Origin: Bacteroidales bacterium
Lineage (GTDB): Bacteria; Bacteroidota; Bacteroidia; Bacteroidales; Prolixibacteraceae
DNA: 51,649 bases
Direction: 5' to 3'
Assembly (NCBI GenBank): GCA_015654795.1
Contig: JAATGF010000155.1
Location: 1-51,649, forward strand
Part shown: in pieces, positions 24,759-32,736 of the stretch
Layout: the number at the start of each line of letters is the position of its first letter
How positions within the stretch are numbered: the first letter of the stretch is position 1
The notes under the pieces: model-generated
Database searches by the model: none
What the model was told of the DNA's origin: nothing
What the model saw: only the letters and a program-made list of their open reading frames with translations
Translations under genes and position numbers: made by a program

Positions 24759-25895
24759 ATGACTAAACGCGTCTTTGTCAGCGGCTGTTACGACATGCTT
24801 CATTCGGGCCATGTGGCATTTTTTGAGGAAGCAGCATCCCATGGTGAACTCTATGTGGGTTTGGGTTCTGATAAAACGATAAGTCAGCTCAAAGGTCGGA
24901 AAACGATCAATACCGATCGTGAACGTCTGTACATGGTGAAAGCACTACGCATGGTCAAAGATGCCTGGATCAACAGTGGATCGGGCTTAATGGACTTCGA
25001 AAAAGAAGTTATTGCGTTACGTCCCGATATATTCTTCGTTAACGAAGATGGTTTTACGCCTGATAAACAAGAGTTTTGCAAAAAACTCGGAATAACATTA
25101 GAAGTAAGCAAGCGAGTTCCGCATCAGGGACTTCCGGCCCGCTCAACGACAGCATTGCGTAAAGAGTGTAAGATTCCTTTCCGGCTCGACCTTGCAGGTG
25201 GTTGGCTCGATCAACCTTTTGTGTCGAAATACGCTCCCGGTCCGGTAATCACCATTTCAATTGAACCGGAATATGAGTTTAATGACAGATCCGGAATGTC
25301 GAGCAGTACAAGAGCCAAAGCGATAGAGCTTTGGCAAACAGACATCCCCGAAGGAGATAAAGAAAAACTGGCCAGGACACTCTTCTGCGTCGAAAATCCT
25401 CCAGGCACAAGTTATGTCAGCGGTTCACAGGATTCAATAGGAATCGTTTATCCGGGGGTTAATAAACTTGATTATCCCCGGGAAAAATATTGGCCAAATC
25501 AGATCACTTCGGTTACGGACGAAAATACATTGGAATGGATTGAGCAACATTTGTGGCTGATCAATCTTTCACCCCGCGACAATGGTTATAATGTATTGTC
25601 TGACACTAAAATAGATACGAAAGGAGCGCAATTGCTTGCGGATGCCGCAGAAGAAGTTTGGAAAGCTATTGCCGACAAAGATCTAAAAGCATTTGGCGCA
25701 GGTGTCAAAAAATCATTCGAAGCACAGATTGCTATCTTTCCCCATATGATAAATCCCTATATCCTTGAACAAATCAAATTTTACGAATCCCAGGCATTAG
25801 GATGGAAAATCTCAGGAGCAGGCGGCGGCGGATACCTTGTTCTGGTTTCGGATCATCCAATCAGAAATGGACTACAGCTTAAAATAAGAAGGTAA
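24759..25895 (+). CDS. Nucleotidyltransferase-GHMP kinase fusion protein
   Basis: A protein of 378 residues with two domains. Residues 1 to about 130 are a cytidylyltransferase-like nucleotidyltransferase with SGCYDMLHSGHVAFFEEA, where HSGH is the HxGH motif. Residues about 135-378 are a GHMP-type small-molecule kinase with IPFRLDLAGGWLD, a variant ATP loop GMSSSTRAKA in place of GLGSSSA, and KISGAGGGGYLVLV near the C-terminus. The order differs from Fkp, the known L-fucokinase/GDP-fucose pyrophosphorylase of Bacteroides, and the protein is far shorter. Neighbouring gmd and fcl suggest a role in sugar or nucleotide-sugar activation; the substrate is unknown. Confidence 0.85.
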   Translation: MTKRVFVSGCYDMLHSGHVAFFEEAASHGELYVGLGSDKTISQLKGRKTINTDRERLYMVKALRMVKDAWINSGSGLMDFEKEVIALRPDIFFVNEDGFTPDKQEFCKKLGITLEVSKRVPHQGLPARSTTALRKECKIPFRLDLAGGWLDQPFVSKYAPGPVITISIEPEYEFNDRSGMSSSTRAKAIELWQTDIPEGDKEKLARTLFCVENPPGTSYVSGSQDSIGIVYPGVNKLDYPREKYWPNQITSVTDENTLEWIEQHLWLINLSPRDNGYNVLSDTKIDTKGAQLLADAAEEVWKAIADKDLKAFGAGVKKSFEAQIAIFPHMINPYILEQIKFYESQALGWKISGAGGGGYLVLVSDHPIRNGLQLKIRR

Positions 25896-26299
25896 CGACA
25901 AGACGGTTAAAACTGACAAACTGATCCTTAATTGAAATTGAGAAGACAAAAATATAGAAGTTCAAAAGTTCTGGCTCTATAACGTTTAGTATAGGTAGTT
26001 GGACTTTTAAATAATTGCTGCTCGCTATTAGTGACTTGCGACTGGCAGATTCGTGTAATAAAAAATACGGAGTTATCTTGATTTTAAAAGAAGCAGGTTC
26101 AATTAGTTAGCGCTGTCATGCCAGTTACAAGTGGCCAAGAGCCAGTTGCTTATTGCATAAATCATCTGAAAGCGGTTCACAAATTTATTCCACACGATCC
26201 GTGATCGTGCCAATATTTCTAACAAAACATTCTTTAAATTTGTCGTTCAAAGTTCCTTTGGATATTTTTAACAAGTCACAAAAGATTTCATCAAAATAA
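25896..26299. other. Intergenic region dominated by a MITE-like repeat
   Basis: No gene. It holds the repeat copy at 25973-26221. The remaining 78 bp before the vanZ-like start (TTCTTTAAATTTGTCG and following) may contain its promoter. Confidence 0.55.
25973..26221. mobile_element. Diverged complete copy of the 240-bp MITE-like repeat
   Basis: It begins GGCTCTATAACGTTTAGTAT and keeps GCTATTAGTGACTTGCGACT, ATGCCAGTTACAAGTGGCCA and GAAAGCGGTTCAC, but its right end reads GATCCGTGATCGTGCC, so the terminal inverted repeat is degraded. Confidence 0.72.
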
Positions 26300-26716
26300 A
26301 TGATATCACTCCTCTTCTCAATTCCGCAATGGCTACGGATCACGCTTAGCATGATCTACCTGACTATCGTTGCATTTCTTTCCCTGCTTCCGCCCAACGA
26401 CTTTCCGGATATTCCATTATTTCCCGGCGCAGATAAAATTGTCCACACCTGTATGTATATGGGCCTTACCTGGCTGGTTTGCTGGTCGATGCATGCTGAA
26501 ATCAAACACATTTGGTATTACCTGATTGTACTCTTCTCAATTAGTTGGGGGATAGTTATGGAGATCTTCCAATATTTGATGCATATGGGACGTTCATTCG
26601 ATTTCTACGATATCGAGGGCAATTCATTCGGCACATTGATCGGGGTGTTGATCTATATCATAATGGCACAGCTGAAGAGGAATATTGATTCCCGAAAGGC
26701 AAAAATTTGTAAATAA
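26300..26716 (+). CDS. VanZ-like membrane protein
   Basis: A protein of 138 residues with about four membrane segments (LRITLSMIYLTIVAFLSLLP, IVHTCMYMGLTWLVCWSM, YLIVLFSISWGIVMEIFQYL, SFGTLIGVLIYIIMAQL). The pattern DKIVHTCMYMGL and MEIFQYLMHMGRSFDFYDI is that of the VanZ family, where charged residues in membrane helices are conserved. VanZ itself gives low teicoplanin resistance; most relatives have no known role. It stands alone between two MITE copies, so co-transcription with neighbours is doubtful. Confidence 0.82.
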   Translation: MISLLFSIPQWLRITLSMIYLTIVAFLSLLPPNDFPDIPLFPGADKIVHTCMYMGLTWLVCWSMHAEIKHIWYYLIVLFSISWGIVMEIFQYLMHMGRSFDFYDIEGNSFGTLIGVLIYIIMAQLKRNIDSRKAKICK

Positions 26717-26727
26717 TGCAAATTTAA

Positions 26728-26967
26728 GGCTCTATAACGTTTGGTATGGGTAATTGGATTTTGGAATGATTAATGATGGCTATTAGTGTCTGGCGACTGG
26801 CAGACTCGCTTACTGAAAAATATGGAGCTACCTTAACTGTTAACAGATTAGTGTCAATATAGCTAGCACTATCATGCCAGTTGCAAGTTACCAAAAGCCA
26901 GCTGCTTATCGCATAAACCATTTGAAAGCGGTTCACGAAATTTACCCACACGATCCGTCATAGAGCC
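26728..26967. mobile_element. Complete copy of the 240-bp MITE-like repeat
   Basis: Left end GGCTCTATAACGTTTGGTAT, right end CACGATCCGTCATAGAGCC: the outer 12 bp are inverse with one mismatch. It starts 11 bp after the vanZ-like stop codon. Confidence 0.82.
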
Positions 26968-27096
26968 AAATTTGAAGATAATAAAACGATAAAAATCACT
27001 ATTTATTCTGGAAATACGAGCAGCCAAATGCCAGTTGCGGTAATATTTAAATCATAAAGTAAGATATTGCAGCACTGTCTCATTTAATAATTCATT
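26968..27096. other. Short unassigned stretch between repeats
   Basis: AT-rich sequence with a CAAATGCCAGTTGC fragment reminiscent of the MITE-like repeat. Nothing else was recognised. Confidence 0.35.
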
Positions 27097-27204
27097 ATGA
27101 AACGAGCATATTCATTAAACATAAATACGAATGAAAATTTCACATGCGAGTTCTTCCGATAGTTCGGAACTGGCAATCAGACCATTAAAAAACAAATTAT
27201 TAAC
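27097..27204. repeat. 108-bp direct repeat upstream of rmlA, copy 1
   Basis: This copy runs from ATGAAACGAGCATATTC to AACAAATTATTAAC and is repeated at 27213-27320 with about eight substitutions. It contains the hairpin TTCTTCCGATAGTTCGGAA. Confidence 0.85.
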
Positions 27205-27212
27205 ATTTACGC

Positions 27213-27320
27213 ATGAAACGAGCATGTTCGTTAAACATAAACACGGATGAAAATTTCACATGCGAGTTCTTCCGATAGTTCGGAACAGGCAATCCGGCCT
27301 TTAAAAAACAAATTATTAAC
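27213..27320. repeat. 108-bp direct repeat upstream of rmlA, copy 2
   Basis: Second copy of 27097-27204, separated by 8 bp. Its last 20 or so bases (TTTAAAAAACAAATTATT) also end the rmlA and rmlC leaders, so the units are related to those leaders. Confidence 0.85.
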
Positions 27321-27322
27321 AG

Positions 27323-27422
27323 ATGAAATAGCCAAAAGAATAAACTTCGCACAAACCAAAATGAATCCATCAGCTGACGGATGGCTATTCCATGCGACCT
27401 TTAAAAAACAAATTATTTACGC
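27323..27422 (+). promoter_or_regulatory. Conserved 100-bp leader of rmlA with nested inverted repeats
   Basis: This leader is nearly identical to the one before rmlC (28460-28558) up to the start codon. AATAGCCA (27327-27334) pairs with TGGCTATT (27382-27389), and between them lies ATCCATCAGCTGACGGAT, a palindrome with one mismatch. It could be a regulatory RNA hairpin, an operator, or a repeat that landed at both start codons. Confidence 0.6.
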
Positions 27423-28298
27423 ATGAAAGGAATAATACTCGCCGGAGGATCCGGAACACGATTGTACCCGATCACAAAAGGGGTATCCAAACAATTGTTA
27501 CCAGTGTATGATAAACCGATGGTTTATTATCCGTTGTCGACATTAATGCTTGCAGGAATCAAAGATATTCTGCTGATCTCCACCCCGGAAGATATCCCGA
27601 TGTACGAGAGGTTATTAGGGACAGGTAAAGATTGGGGAATTAATATTGCTTACAAAATACAACCATCTCCGGATGGGCTTGCCCAGGCTTTTATCTTAGG
27701 AGAATCATTTATCGGGAAAGACGATGTTTGTCTCGTATTGGGAGATAATATTTTTTACGGATATGGATTTTCGGGAATGCTTAGTGATTCAGCAGAACTC
27801 GTTAAAGCGGAAAAGAAAGCCGTGATTTTTGGTTATGTTGTTTCTGATCCCGAACGATACGGTGTTGCTGAGATTGATGCCGTAGGCAATGTCCTTTCAA
27901 TCGAGGAAAAACCAATTGCTCCAAAATCAAATTATGCGGTTGTTGGACTCTACTTTTATCCCAACTCGGTTATCGAAATCGCCAAAAATATTAAACCATC
28001 TCCACGGGGTGAGTTGGAAATAACAACTGTTAATCAGGAATATATGAACCGAAAACAGCTGAGACTATCCACAATGGGGCGTGGTTTTGCCTGGCTGGAT
28101 ACCGGAACTCACACATCGCTGATTCAGGCTTCGAACTTTATCGAAACGATTGAGACACGTCAGGGATTAAAAGTTGCTTGTCCGGAAGAAATTGCCTATC
28201 GTAACAAATGGATTACAAAAGACCAGCTGTTGGAGCTTGCTCAACCGATGGTTAAAAATCAGTACGGGCAATACCTGATCCATTTGGCCGCAGAGTAA
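27423..28298 (+). CDS. rmlA: Glucose-1-phosphate thymidylyltransferase
   Basis: It joins glucose 1-phosphate and dTTP to dTDP-glucose, the first step to dTDP-L-rhamnose and other deoxysugars. The protein has 291 residues, normal for RmlA. It carries the nucleotide-binding [20 protein letters not shown] (residues about 8-27), [25 protein letters not shown] with the metal-binding Asp, and the C-terminal [13 protein letters not shown]. rmlC follows 260 bp downstream; rmlB and rmlD are not in the window. The start ATG ends the conserved leader shared with rmlC. Confidence 0.96.
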   Translation: MKGIILAGGSGTRLYPITKGVSKQLLPVYDKPMVYYPLSTLMLAGIKDILLISTPEDIPMYERLLGTGKDWGINIAYKIQPSPDGLAQAFILGESFIGKDDVCLVLGDNIFYGYGFSGMLSDSAELVKAEKKAVIFGYVVSDPERYGVAEIDAVGNVLSIEEKPIAPKSNYAVVGLYFYPNSVIEIAKNIKPSPRGELEITTVNQEYMNRKQLRLSTMGRGFAWLDTGTHTSLIQASNFIETIETRQGLKVACPEEIAYRNKWITKDQLLELAQPMVKNQYGQYLIHLAAE

Positions 28299-28459
28299 TT
28301 ATTAAATAAGATGAGCCATTTCATGAAACGAGCATGGCAATTAACCACAAAATGAGATGTATATATCTTTCATGCGAGTTCCACACCGTTGCTTATTTCA
28401 AAAAAGTGGAGCTATCAATACGAATTGAATATTAAGAACTCACGAAAATCTAAACGTGT
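28299..28459. other. Repeat-derived spacer between rmlA and rmlC
   Basis: It contains ATGAAACGAGCATGG and CATGCGAGTTCCACACCG, diverged pieces of the 108-bp repeats upstream of rmlA and of the sequence near 18370. No gene. Confidence 0.5.
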
Positions 28460-28558
28460 GAAATAGCCAAGAGAATAAGCTTCGCACAAACCGAAATGAA
28501 TCCGTCAGCTGACGGATGGCTATTCCATGCGACCTTTAAAAAAACAAATTATTTACGC
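28460..28558 (+). promoter_or_regulatory. Conserved 100-bp leader of rmlC with nested inverted repeats
   Basis: AATAGCCA (28462-28469) pairs with TGGCTATT (28517-28524) and encloses the perfect palindrome ATCCGTCAGCTGACGGAT (28500-28517). It ends TTTACGC directly at the start codon, as before rmlA. An open frame through this leader in the rmlC frame exists but is not likely to be translated, since it consists only of repeat sequence. Confidence 0.6.
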
Positions 28559-29122
28559 ATGAAGATTATTAACACACAAATTCCCGAAGTACTGATTTTT
28601 GAACCCGATGTTTTTGGTGACCATCGCGGATATTTCTTCGAATCGTTTCGTCAGGATATTTTTGAAGAGTATGTAGGCAAAATACAATTTGTTCAGGACA
28701 ATCAATCGAAATCAGGATTCGGCGTTTTACGCGGATTACATTATCAAAAACCACCGGCGACGCAGGCCAAACTTGTGCAGTGTTTGCAGGGAGAGGTCCT
28801 CGATATCGCCGTTGACATCCGGATTGGATCCCCAACCTATGGGAAACATGTAGCTGTAAAACTCTCGGAAGCAAACCATTGCCAGCTTTATATTCCCAGA
28901 GGATTTGCTCATGGATTTGTAGTGCTCAGCGAATCAGCAGTATTTTCCTACAAATGCGACAATTACTATAATCCCGGTGCTGACGGAGGACTTGCATGGA
29001 ATGATCCGGATATTAATATTGACTGGATTCTCTCACCCGACGAAATCCAACTCTCGGAAAAGGATAAAAAACAACCTTCACTTTCGCAAGTCCTGCATTT
29101 CGATTATAAAAATTTTAGATAG
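28559..29122 (+). CDS. rmlC: dTDP-4-dehydrorhamnose 3,5-epimerase
   Basis: It epimerises dTDP-4-keto-6-deoxyglucose at C3 and C5 in rhamnose synthesis. The protein has 187 residues from ATG 28559; a frame-compatible ATG at 28496 lies in the repeated leader and would add 21 residues. Cupin-fold motifs are FGDHRGYFFESF, VLRGLHYQKPPATQAKLVQC with the catalytic His region, IYIPRGFAHGF-like YIPRGFAHGFVVLS with the second His, and YNPGADGGLAWNDPDI. Length and motifs are normal. With rmlA it gives two of four rhamnose genes. Confidence 0.96.
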   Translation: MKIINTQIPEVLIFEPDVFGDHRGYFFESFRQDIFEEYVGKIQFVQDNQSKSGFGVLRGLHYQKPPATQAKLVQCLQGEVLDIAVDIRIGSPTYGKHVAVKLSEANHCQLYIPRGFAHGFVVLSESAVFSYKCDNYYNPGADGGLAWNDPDINIDWILSPDEIQLSEKDKKQPSLSQVLHFDYKNFR

Positions 29123-29130
29123 ATTTTAGA

Positions 29131-29190
29131 AATAGCCATGATTGAGAAATCACAAATCGGTATGAATCCGTCAGCTGACGGATGGCTATT
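29131..29190. repeat. Third copy of the AATAGCCA / palindrome / TGGCTATT element
   Basis: AATAGCCA (29131-29138) and TGGCTATT (29183-29190) enclose the perfect palindrome at 29166-29183. The sequence between the left arm and the palindrome differs from the rml leaders, so the pairing arms and palindrome are the conserved parts. Confidence 0.78.
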
Positions 29191-29422
29191 AGCTTCGCAG
29201 ATCTCCGATTCAAATTAAATCCTTTCAGGATTTTTTGGTTGAAATAAGAAAATGAAGTGCATAGGACATTCGCATTTGTACTTAAAAAGCTTGCACTTTA
29301 AATTGCAAAAATGAAAATATATCGCTGTATATCAGATATATATTAATTTTCAAGCAGACCCTAAATAACAACCAGTAAATTAGACAACACTTCAACCTAT
29401 TGCAACTACATTTACAATATTT

Positions 29423-29457
29423 AAAAATAACCGGTTTAATAAGCCGGTTATTTTTTT
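29423..29457 (+). terminator. Intrinsic terminator after rmlC
   Basis: AAAAATAACCGG (29423-29434) pairs with CCGGTTATTTTT (29444-29455), with a 9-nt loop and further T residues. Symmetry would let it act on both strands. Confidence 0.7.
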
Positions 29458-29464
29458 GACCTAA

Positions 29465-29509
29465 AGTGACTGGGTGAATGTTCAGGTCATGAATATTCAC
29501 CCGGTCACT
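29465..29509. repeat. 15-bp hairpin upstream of the PBP gene
   Basis: AGTGACTGGGTGAAT (29465-29479) pairs with ATTCACCCGGTCACT (29495-29509) with one G-T pair. It has no T-run. It may be a palindromic repeat or a regulatory hairpin. Confidence 0.6.
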
Positions 29510-29599
29510 AAATTAAGTTTGAGAAGCTGATTTTACCACGACTCCTCTCCCACTTTAAGTTTTTTCATGTAAGTTTGTAACTTTCAAATAAATCCGTTT

Positions 29600-31954
29600 A
29601 TGACTGGTACAGATCATCCGTTTCAAAAATACATCAAAATATTCTGGAGCATCTTCGGAATTGGTATACTATTGATTATCATACTATTCTCGCTTGTTGC
29701 AAATGGCAAGCTTGGTTTCATGCCAACGCTTACCGAACTTGAAAATATTGAAACATCACTGGCATCCGAGGTTTATTCAAGTGATAGCATTGTGATGCGC
29801 AAGTTTTTTTACAAGGAGAACCGGTCATATGTTCCCTATGAACAAATCAGTAAAAATGTGATGACTGCTTTAATCGCAACGGAAGACGAGCGTTTTTATC
29901 ACCATTCAGGAATTGACATCAGGGGATTATTAAGAGTTGTCAAAGGGATAATAACAGGCAATGAAAGCTCGGGAGGAGGAAGCACAATCAGCCAGCAACT
30001 GGCTAAAATGTTGTTCCCCCGCGAGGAAATGGACAGTAAGACGGATCTGGCCTTCCGAAAATTCAGAGAGTGGATTATTGCAGTTAAACTCGAACGCAAT
30101 TTTACAAAGGAAGAGATACTTACAATGTACCTCAACAAGTTCGATTTCCTAAACCTTGCCGTTGGAATAAAATCTGCTTCAGAAATCTACTTTGGAGTCA
30201 CACCCGACAAACTTACAATGGAACAAGCTGCCATGTTGATCGGAATGGCCAAAAATCCCTCTCTTTACAATCCACTTCGACGTCCTGAAATTGTAAAACA
30301 ACGCCGAAATGTTGTACTTGATCAGGTTCGCAAATTCGGCGCAATATCCAAAACTGAGTACAATACACTGAAAGTAAAAGACTTACAATTAAATTATCAT
30401 AAAGAGGACTTTAAATCGAGTCCGGGAACTTATTTTACAGAATATCTGCGGACTATTCTTATGTCTCAAAAACCTGACCGTAAGAAATATGGGGCATGGC
30501 AAAACCAGCAGTTCCACGAAGATTCACTCGAATGGGAAACAAATCCTTTATATGGATGGTGCAATAAAAATCTAAAACCCGACGGAACCCCATATAACAT
30601 TCATTCTGACGGCTTGAAGATCTATTCGACTATTGATATGCGGATGCAAACTTACGCAGAATATGCTGTAAAACAACACCTTAGCCTGGAAATACAACCC
30701 GTATTCAACCAAAGAATCAAGACATTACGAAATCCGCCATTTCCTAATTCAATGACGGACGAAGAGGCGCATAACCTGCTTACTTTTTCAGTCAAACAAA
30801 GCGAACGATACCGGCAACTCCGAAGTCAGGGGATGAATCAGGAGGAGATTACAAAAGAATTCAGCAAACCAGCCGAGATGACGGTATTCAGTTGGCGTGG
30901 AGATATTGATACCACAATGACTCCGCTCGACTCGGTGAAATATACGCTCGGATTTCTTCGGTCTGCTATGATGACCATGGAGACAAAAACCGGCCACGTA
31001 AAAGCCTGGGTAGGTGGACCAAACTATAAATATTTCATGTACGACATGGTGAAACTGGGCAAAAGGCAGGTCGGATCGACTGTAAAACCATTCCTCTACA
31101 CCTTGGCCATGCAAAACGGCTACTCACCTTGCACTCTGGTTCCGAATGCCGAACAAACTTTTTATCTGTCAGATGGTCGTACATGGACTGCCAAAAACTC
31201 AGGGCATACCGATTATGATGGGCGCATGGTCACCTTAAAATGGGGACTTGCCAATTCAGTCAATCAGGTATCCGGATGGGTGATGAAACAGTTTAATCCG
31301 GAATCGATGGCCAATATGATGCGAAAACTCGGAATCACAAGTCCCATCGATGCCGTTCCCTCCATGTTTCTTGGAACTTCAGATGTCAGCATATATGAGA
31401 TGGTTGCAGCTTATGGTACATATGCTAACAACGGCGTTTATACGAAACCTATCTTTGTTACGAGGATAGAGGATAAAAACGGCAATATTCTTTCCCGTTT
31501 CTCTCCTGAGCACCACGATGCTATCGACGCAAAAACGGCCTTTCTGATGCTCAATCTAATGGAAGGCGTTGTAAATGAAGGAACAAGTCAGCGGCTTCGC
31601 CGGGCTGGATTGCTGTATGGCGGATTAACGGCTGATATAGCCGGAAAAACTGGAACAACTCAGAATCAATCGGATGGATGGTTTATGGGAATAACTCCCG
31701 AATTGGTTACGGGCGTCTGGACAGGTGGTGATTTACGCGCTATTCACTTCGAAGGCCTTTCGATGGGACAGGGAGCAAATATGGCATTGCCTGTTTACGG
31801 GTATTTTATGAATAAAGTCTACCGCGATCAGACCTTAGGTTTATCCCAGACTACGCGGTTCGAAGCGCCTGAAGGATTCAGAATGGATCTTGATTGTTCG
31901 AAGGTAATGAAAGAAGACAGTGATGCTCCGGTAAGTGAGAGTGATTTCTTTTAA
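29600..31954 (+). CDS. Bifunctional penicillin-binding protein 1A
   Basis: It polymerises glycan strands and cross-links peptides of peptidoglycan in the periplasm. The protein has 784 residues. One membrane anchor (residues about 13-35, FWSIFGIGILLIIILFSLVA). The GT51 transglycosylase domain has EDERFYHHSGIDIRGLLR (catalytic Glu), GGGSTISQQLAKML and EEILTMYLNKF. The transpeptidase domain has the active-site Ser in GSTVKPFLY (about residue 493), SVN (about 554) and KTGTT (about 683). The C-terminus is short, without the long extensions of some PBP1 proteins. It is transcribed alone, between terminator-like hairpins. Confidence 0.95.
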   Translation: MTGTDHPFQKYIKIFWSIFGIGILLIIILFSLVANGKLGFMPTLTELENIETSLASEVYSSDSIVMRKFFYKENRSYVPYEQISKNVMTALIATEDERFYHHSGIDIRGLLRVVKGIITGNESSGGGSTISQQLAKMLFPREEMDSKTDLAFRKFREWIIAVKLERNFTKEEILTMYLNKFDFLNLAVGIKSASEIYFGVTPDKLTMEQAAMLIGMAKNPSLYNPLRRPEIVKQRRNVVLDQVRKFGAISKTEYNTLKVKDLQLNYHKEDFKSSPGTYFTEYLRTILMSQKPDRKKYGAWQNQQFHEDSLEWETNPLYGWCNKNLKPDGTPYNIHSDGLKIYSTIDMRMQTYAEYAVKQHLSLEIQPVFNQRIKTLRNPPFPNSMTDEEAHNLLTFSVKQSERYRQLRSQGMNQEEITKEFSKPAEMTVFSWRGDIDTTMTPLDSVKYTLGFLRSAMMTMETKTGHVKAWVGGPNYKYFMYDMVKLGKRQVGSTVKPFLYTLAMQNGYSPCTLVPNAEQTFYLSDGRTWTAKNSGHTDYDGRMVTLKWGLANSVNQVSGWVMKQFNPESMANMMRKLGITSPIDAVPSMFLGTSDVSIYEMVAAYGTYANNGVYTKPIFVTRIEDKNGNILSRFSPEHHDAIDAKTAFLMLNLMEGVVNEGTSQRLRRAGLLYGGLTADIAGKTGTTQNQSDGWFMGITPELVTGVWTGGDLRAIHFEGLSMGQGANMALPVYGYFMNKVYRDQTLGLSQTTRFEAPEGFRMDLDCSKVMKEDSDAPVSESDFF

Positions 31955-32213
31955 GAAAATAACTTGAAGTTGAAACTTGAGCCTGAAGAGAAAATATTCC
32001 GGGGAATATAATGTTTAGAAAAAATGCATCAGATGATATTGTTGGGGGAATTCTCTTATTCAATGATAACTCATTTACAATTTGCAACTTTAGTCCAAAA
32101 ATAAAATCGTAGGATGACATCTTTAAAAACTAATTTTTAGAAGCTCACCATCTTAATTACTCGAGTCACAGTTAAAGTCACACAAAGATCACGGGAAATC
32201 TGCCTATTTTGTG

Positions 32214-32231
32214 ATCCCGCATGTGCGGGAT
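32214..32231. repeat. Short palindromic hairpin ATCCCGCATGTGCGGGAT
   Basis: A perfect 8-bp stem with a TG loop, downstream of the PBP gene on the plus strand. It has no T-tract, so it is more like a REP palindrome than an intrinsic terminator. Confidence 0.6.
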
Positions 32232-32483
32232 GACAAATATCCTTGTAACTCGTATGATTATCAGCAATTATCTTGTGACTTTAAATAACATACGGGAGTC
32301 TGTTTTATTGTCGCAAATTGTTCAGCCGGCCCCCTCAATCCTGAAGGAATTAAACGTATGTAGGTATTGTAGAAACACAAACAATTCTTCTCCAATAATT
32401 TTTCTATAAATATATAACCCCTCTGAGGTCATTAAAATATAATTTGATTTTTTTAGCAGACCCAATTACAGATATATTGAAAC

Positions 32484-32722
32484 AAACAGCCCGGACGGGT
32501 TTGCACCATATTTTCCCTCGTACCTGCTCTATATCTGCTCTATGTTTGCTCTATATTTGATTCATATCGAGTCTGGTTTCAGGTCCTATACCCGAATCGT
32601 ATCCACAAACAAAGATTTTTAATGACTAATACCATAATGACCTTTCTAAATGACGGCGAAGCCAATTACCTTTTCAATGACTAATGACCTTTCCAAATGA
32701 CGGCGAAGCCAATGACCTTTTC
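32484..32722. repeat. Composite dispersed repeat, copy 1 (no CGCC array)
   Basis: The order is: ACAGCCCGGACGGGTTTG, then CTGCTCTAT minisatellite units, then TCCTATACCCGAATCGTATC, then CACAAACAAAGATTTTTAAT, then GACGGCGAAGCCAATGACC units. Related copies are at 35765, 44265 and, reversed, 51420. This copy lacks the CGCC array end. Confidence 0.82.
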
Positions 32723-32736
32723 AATAACTTTTTTAA

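Larger units (their letters stand above)
29123..29599. other. Intergenic region between rmlC and the PBP gene
   Basis: No gene. It contains the third copy of the nested inverted repeat (29131-29190), a probable terminator (29423-29457), and an imperfect long hairpin (29465-29509). TAAGTTTG at 29570-29577 looks like a Bacteroidota -7 element for the PBP gene, but no TTTG at -33 is visible. Confidence 0.6.
31955..32736. other. Convergent intergenic region with dispersed repeats
   Basis: No credible gene. A hairpin ATCCCGCA/TGCGGGAT with a two-base loop lies at 32214-32231, and a copy of the composite repeat at 32484-32722. The rest (31955-32200, 32240-32480) shows nothing. Confidence 0.6.

Noticed and set aside
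28496..28558. Upstream in-frame start for rmlC adding 21 residues
   Set aside because: The extension lies wholly in the leader repeated before rmlA, and the cupin enzyme family normally starts near MKIINTQIPEV.
32214..32231. Terminator call for the ATCCCGCA hairpin
   Set aside because: There is no T-run, and it is 260 bp after the PBP stop; kept only as a palindromic repeat.
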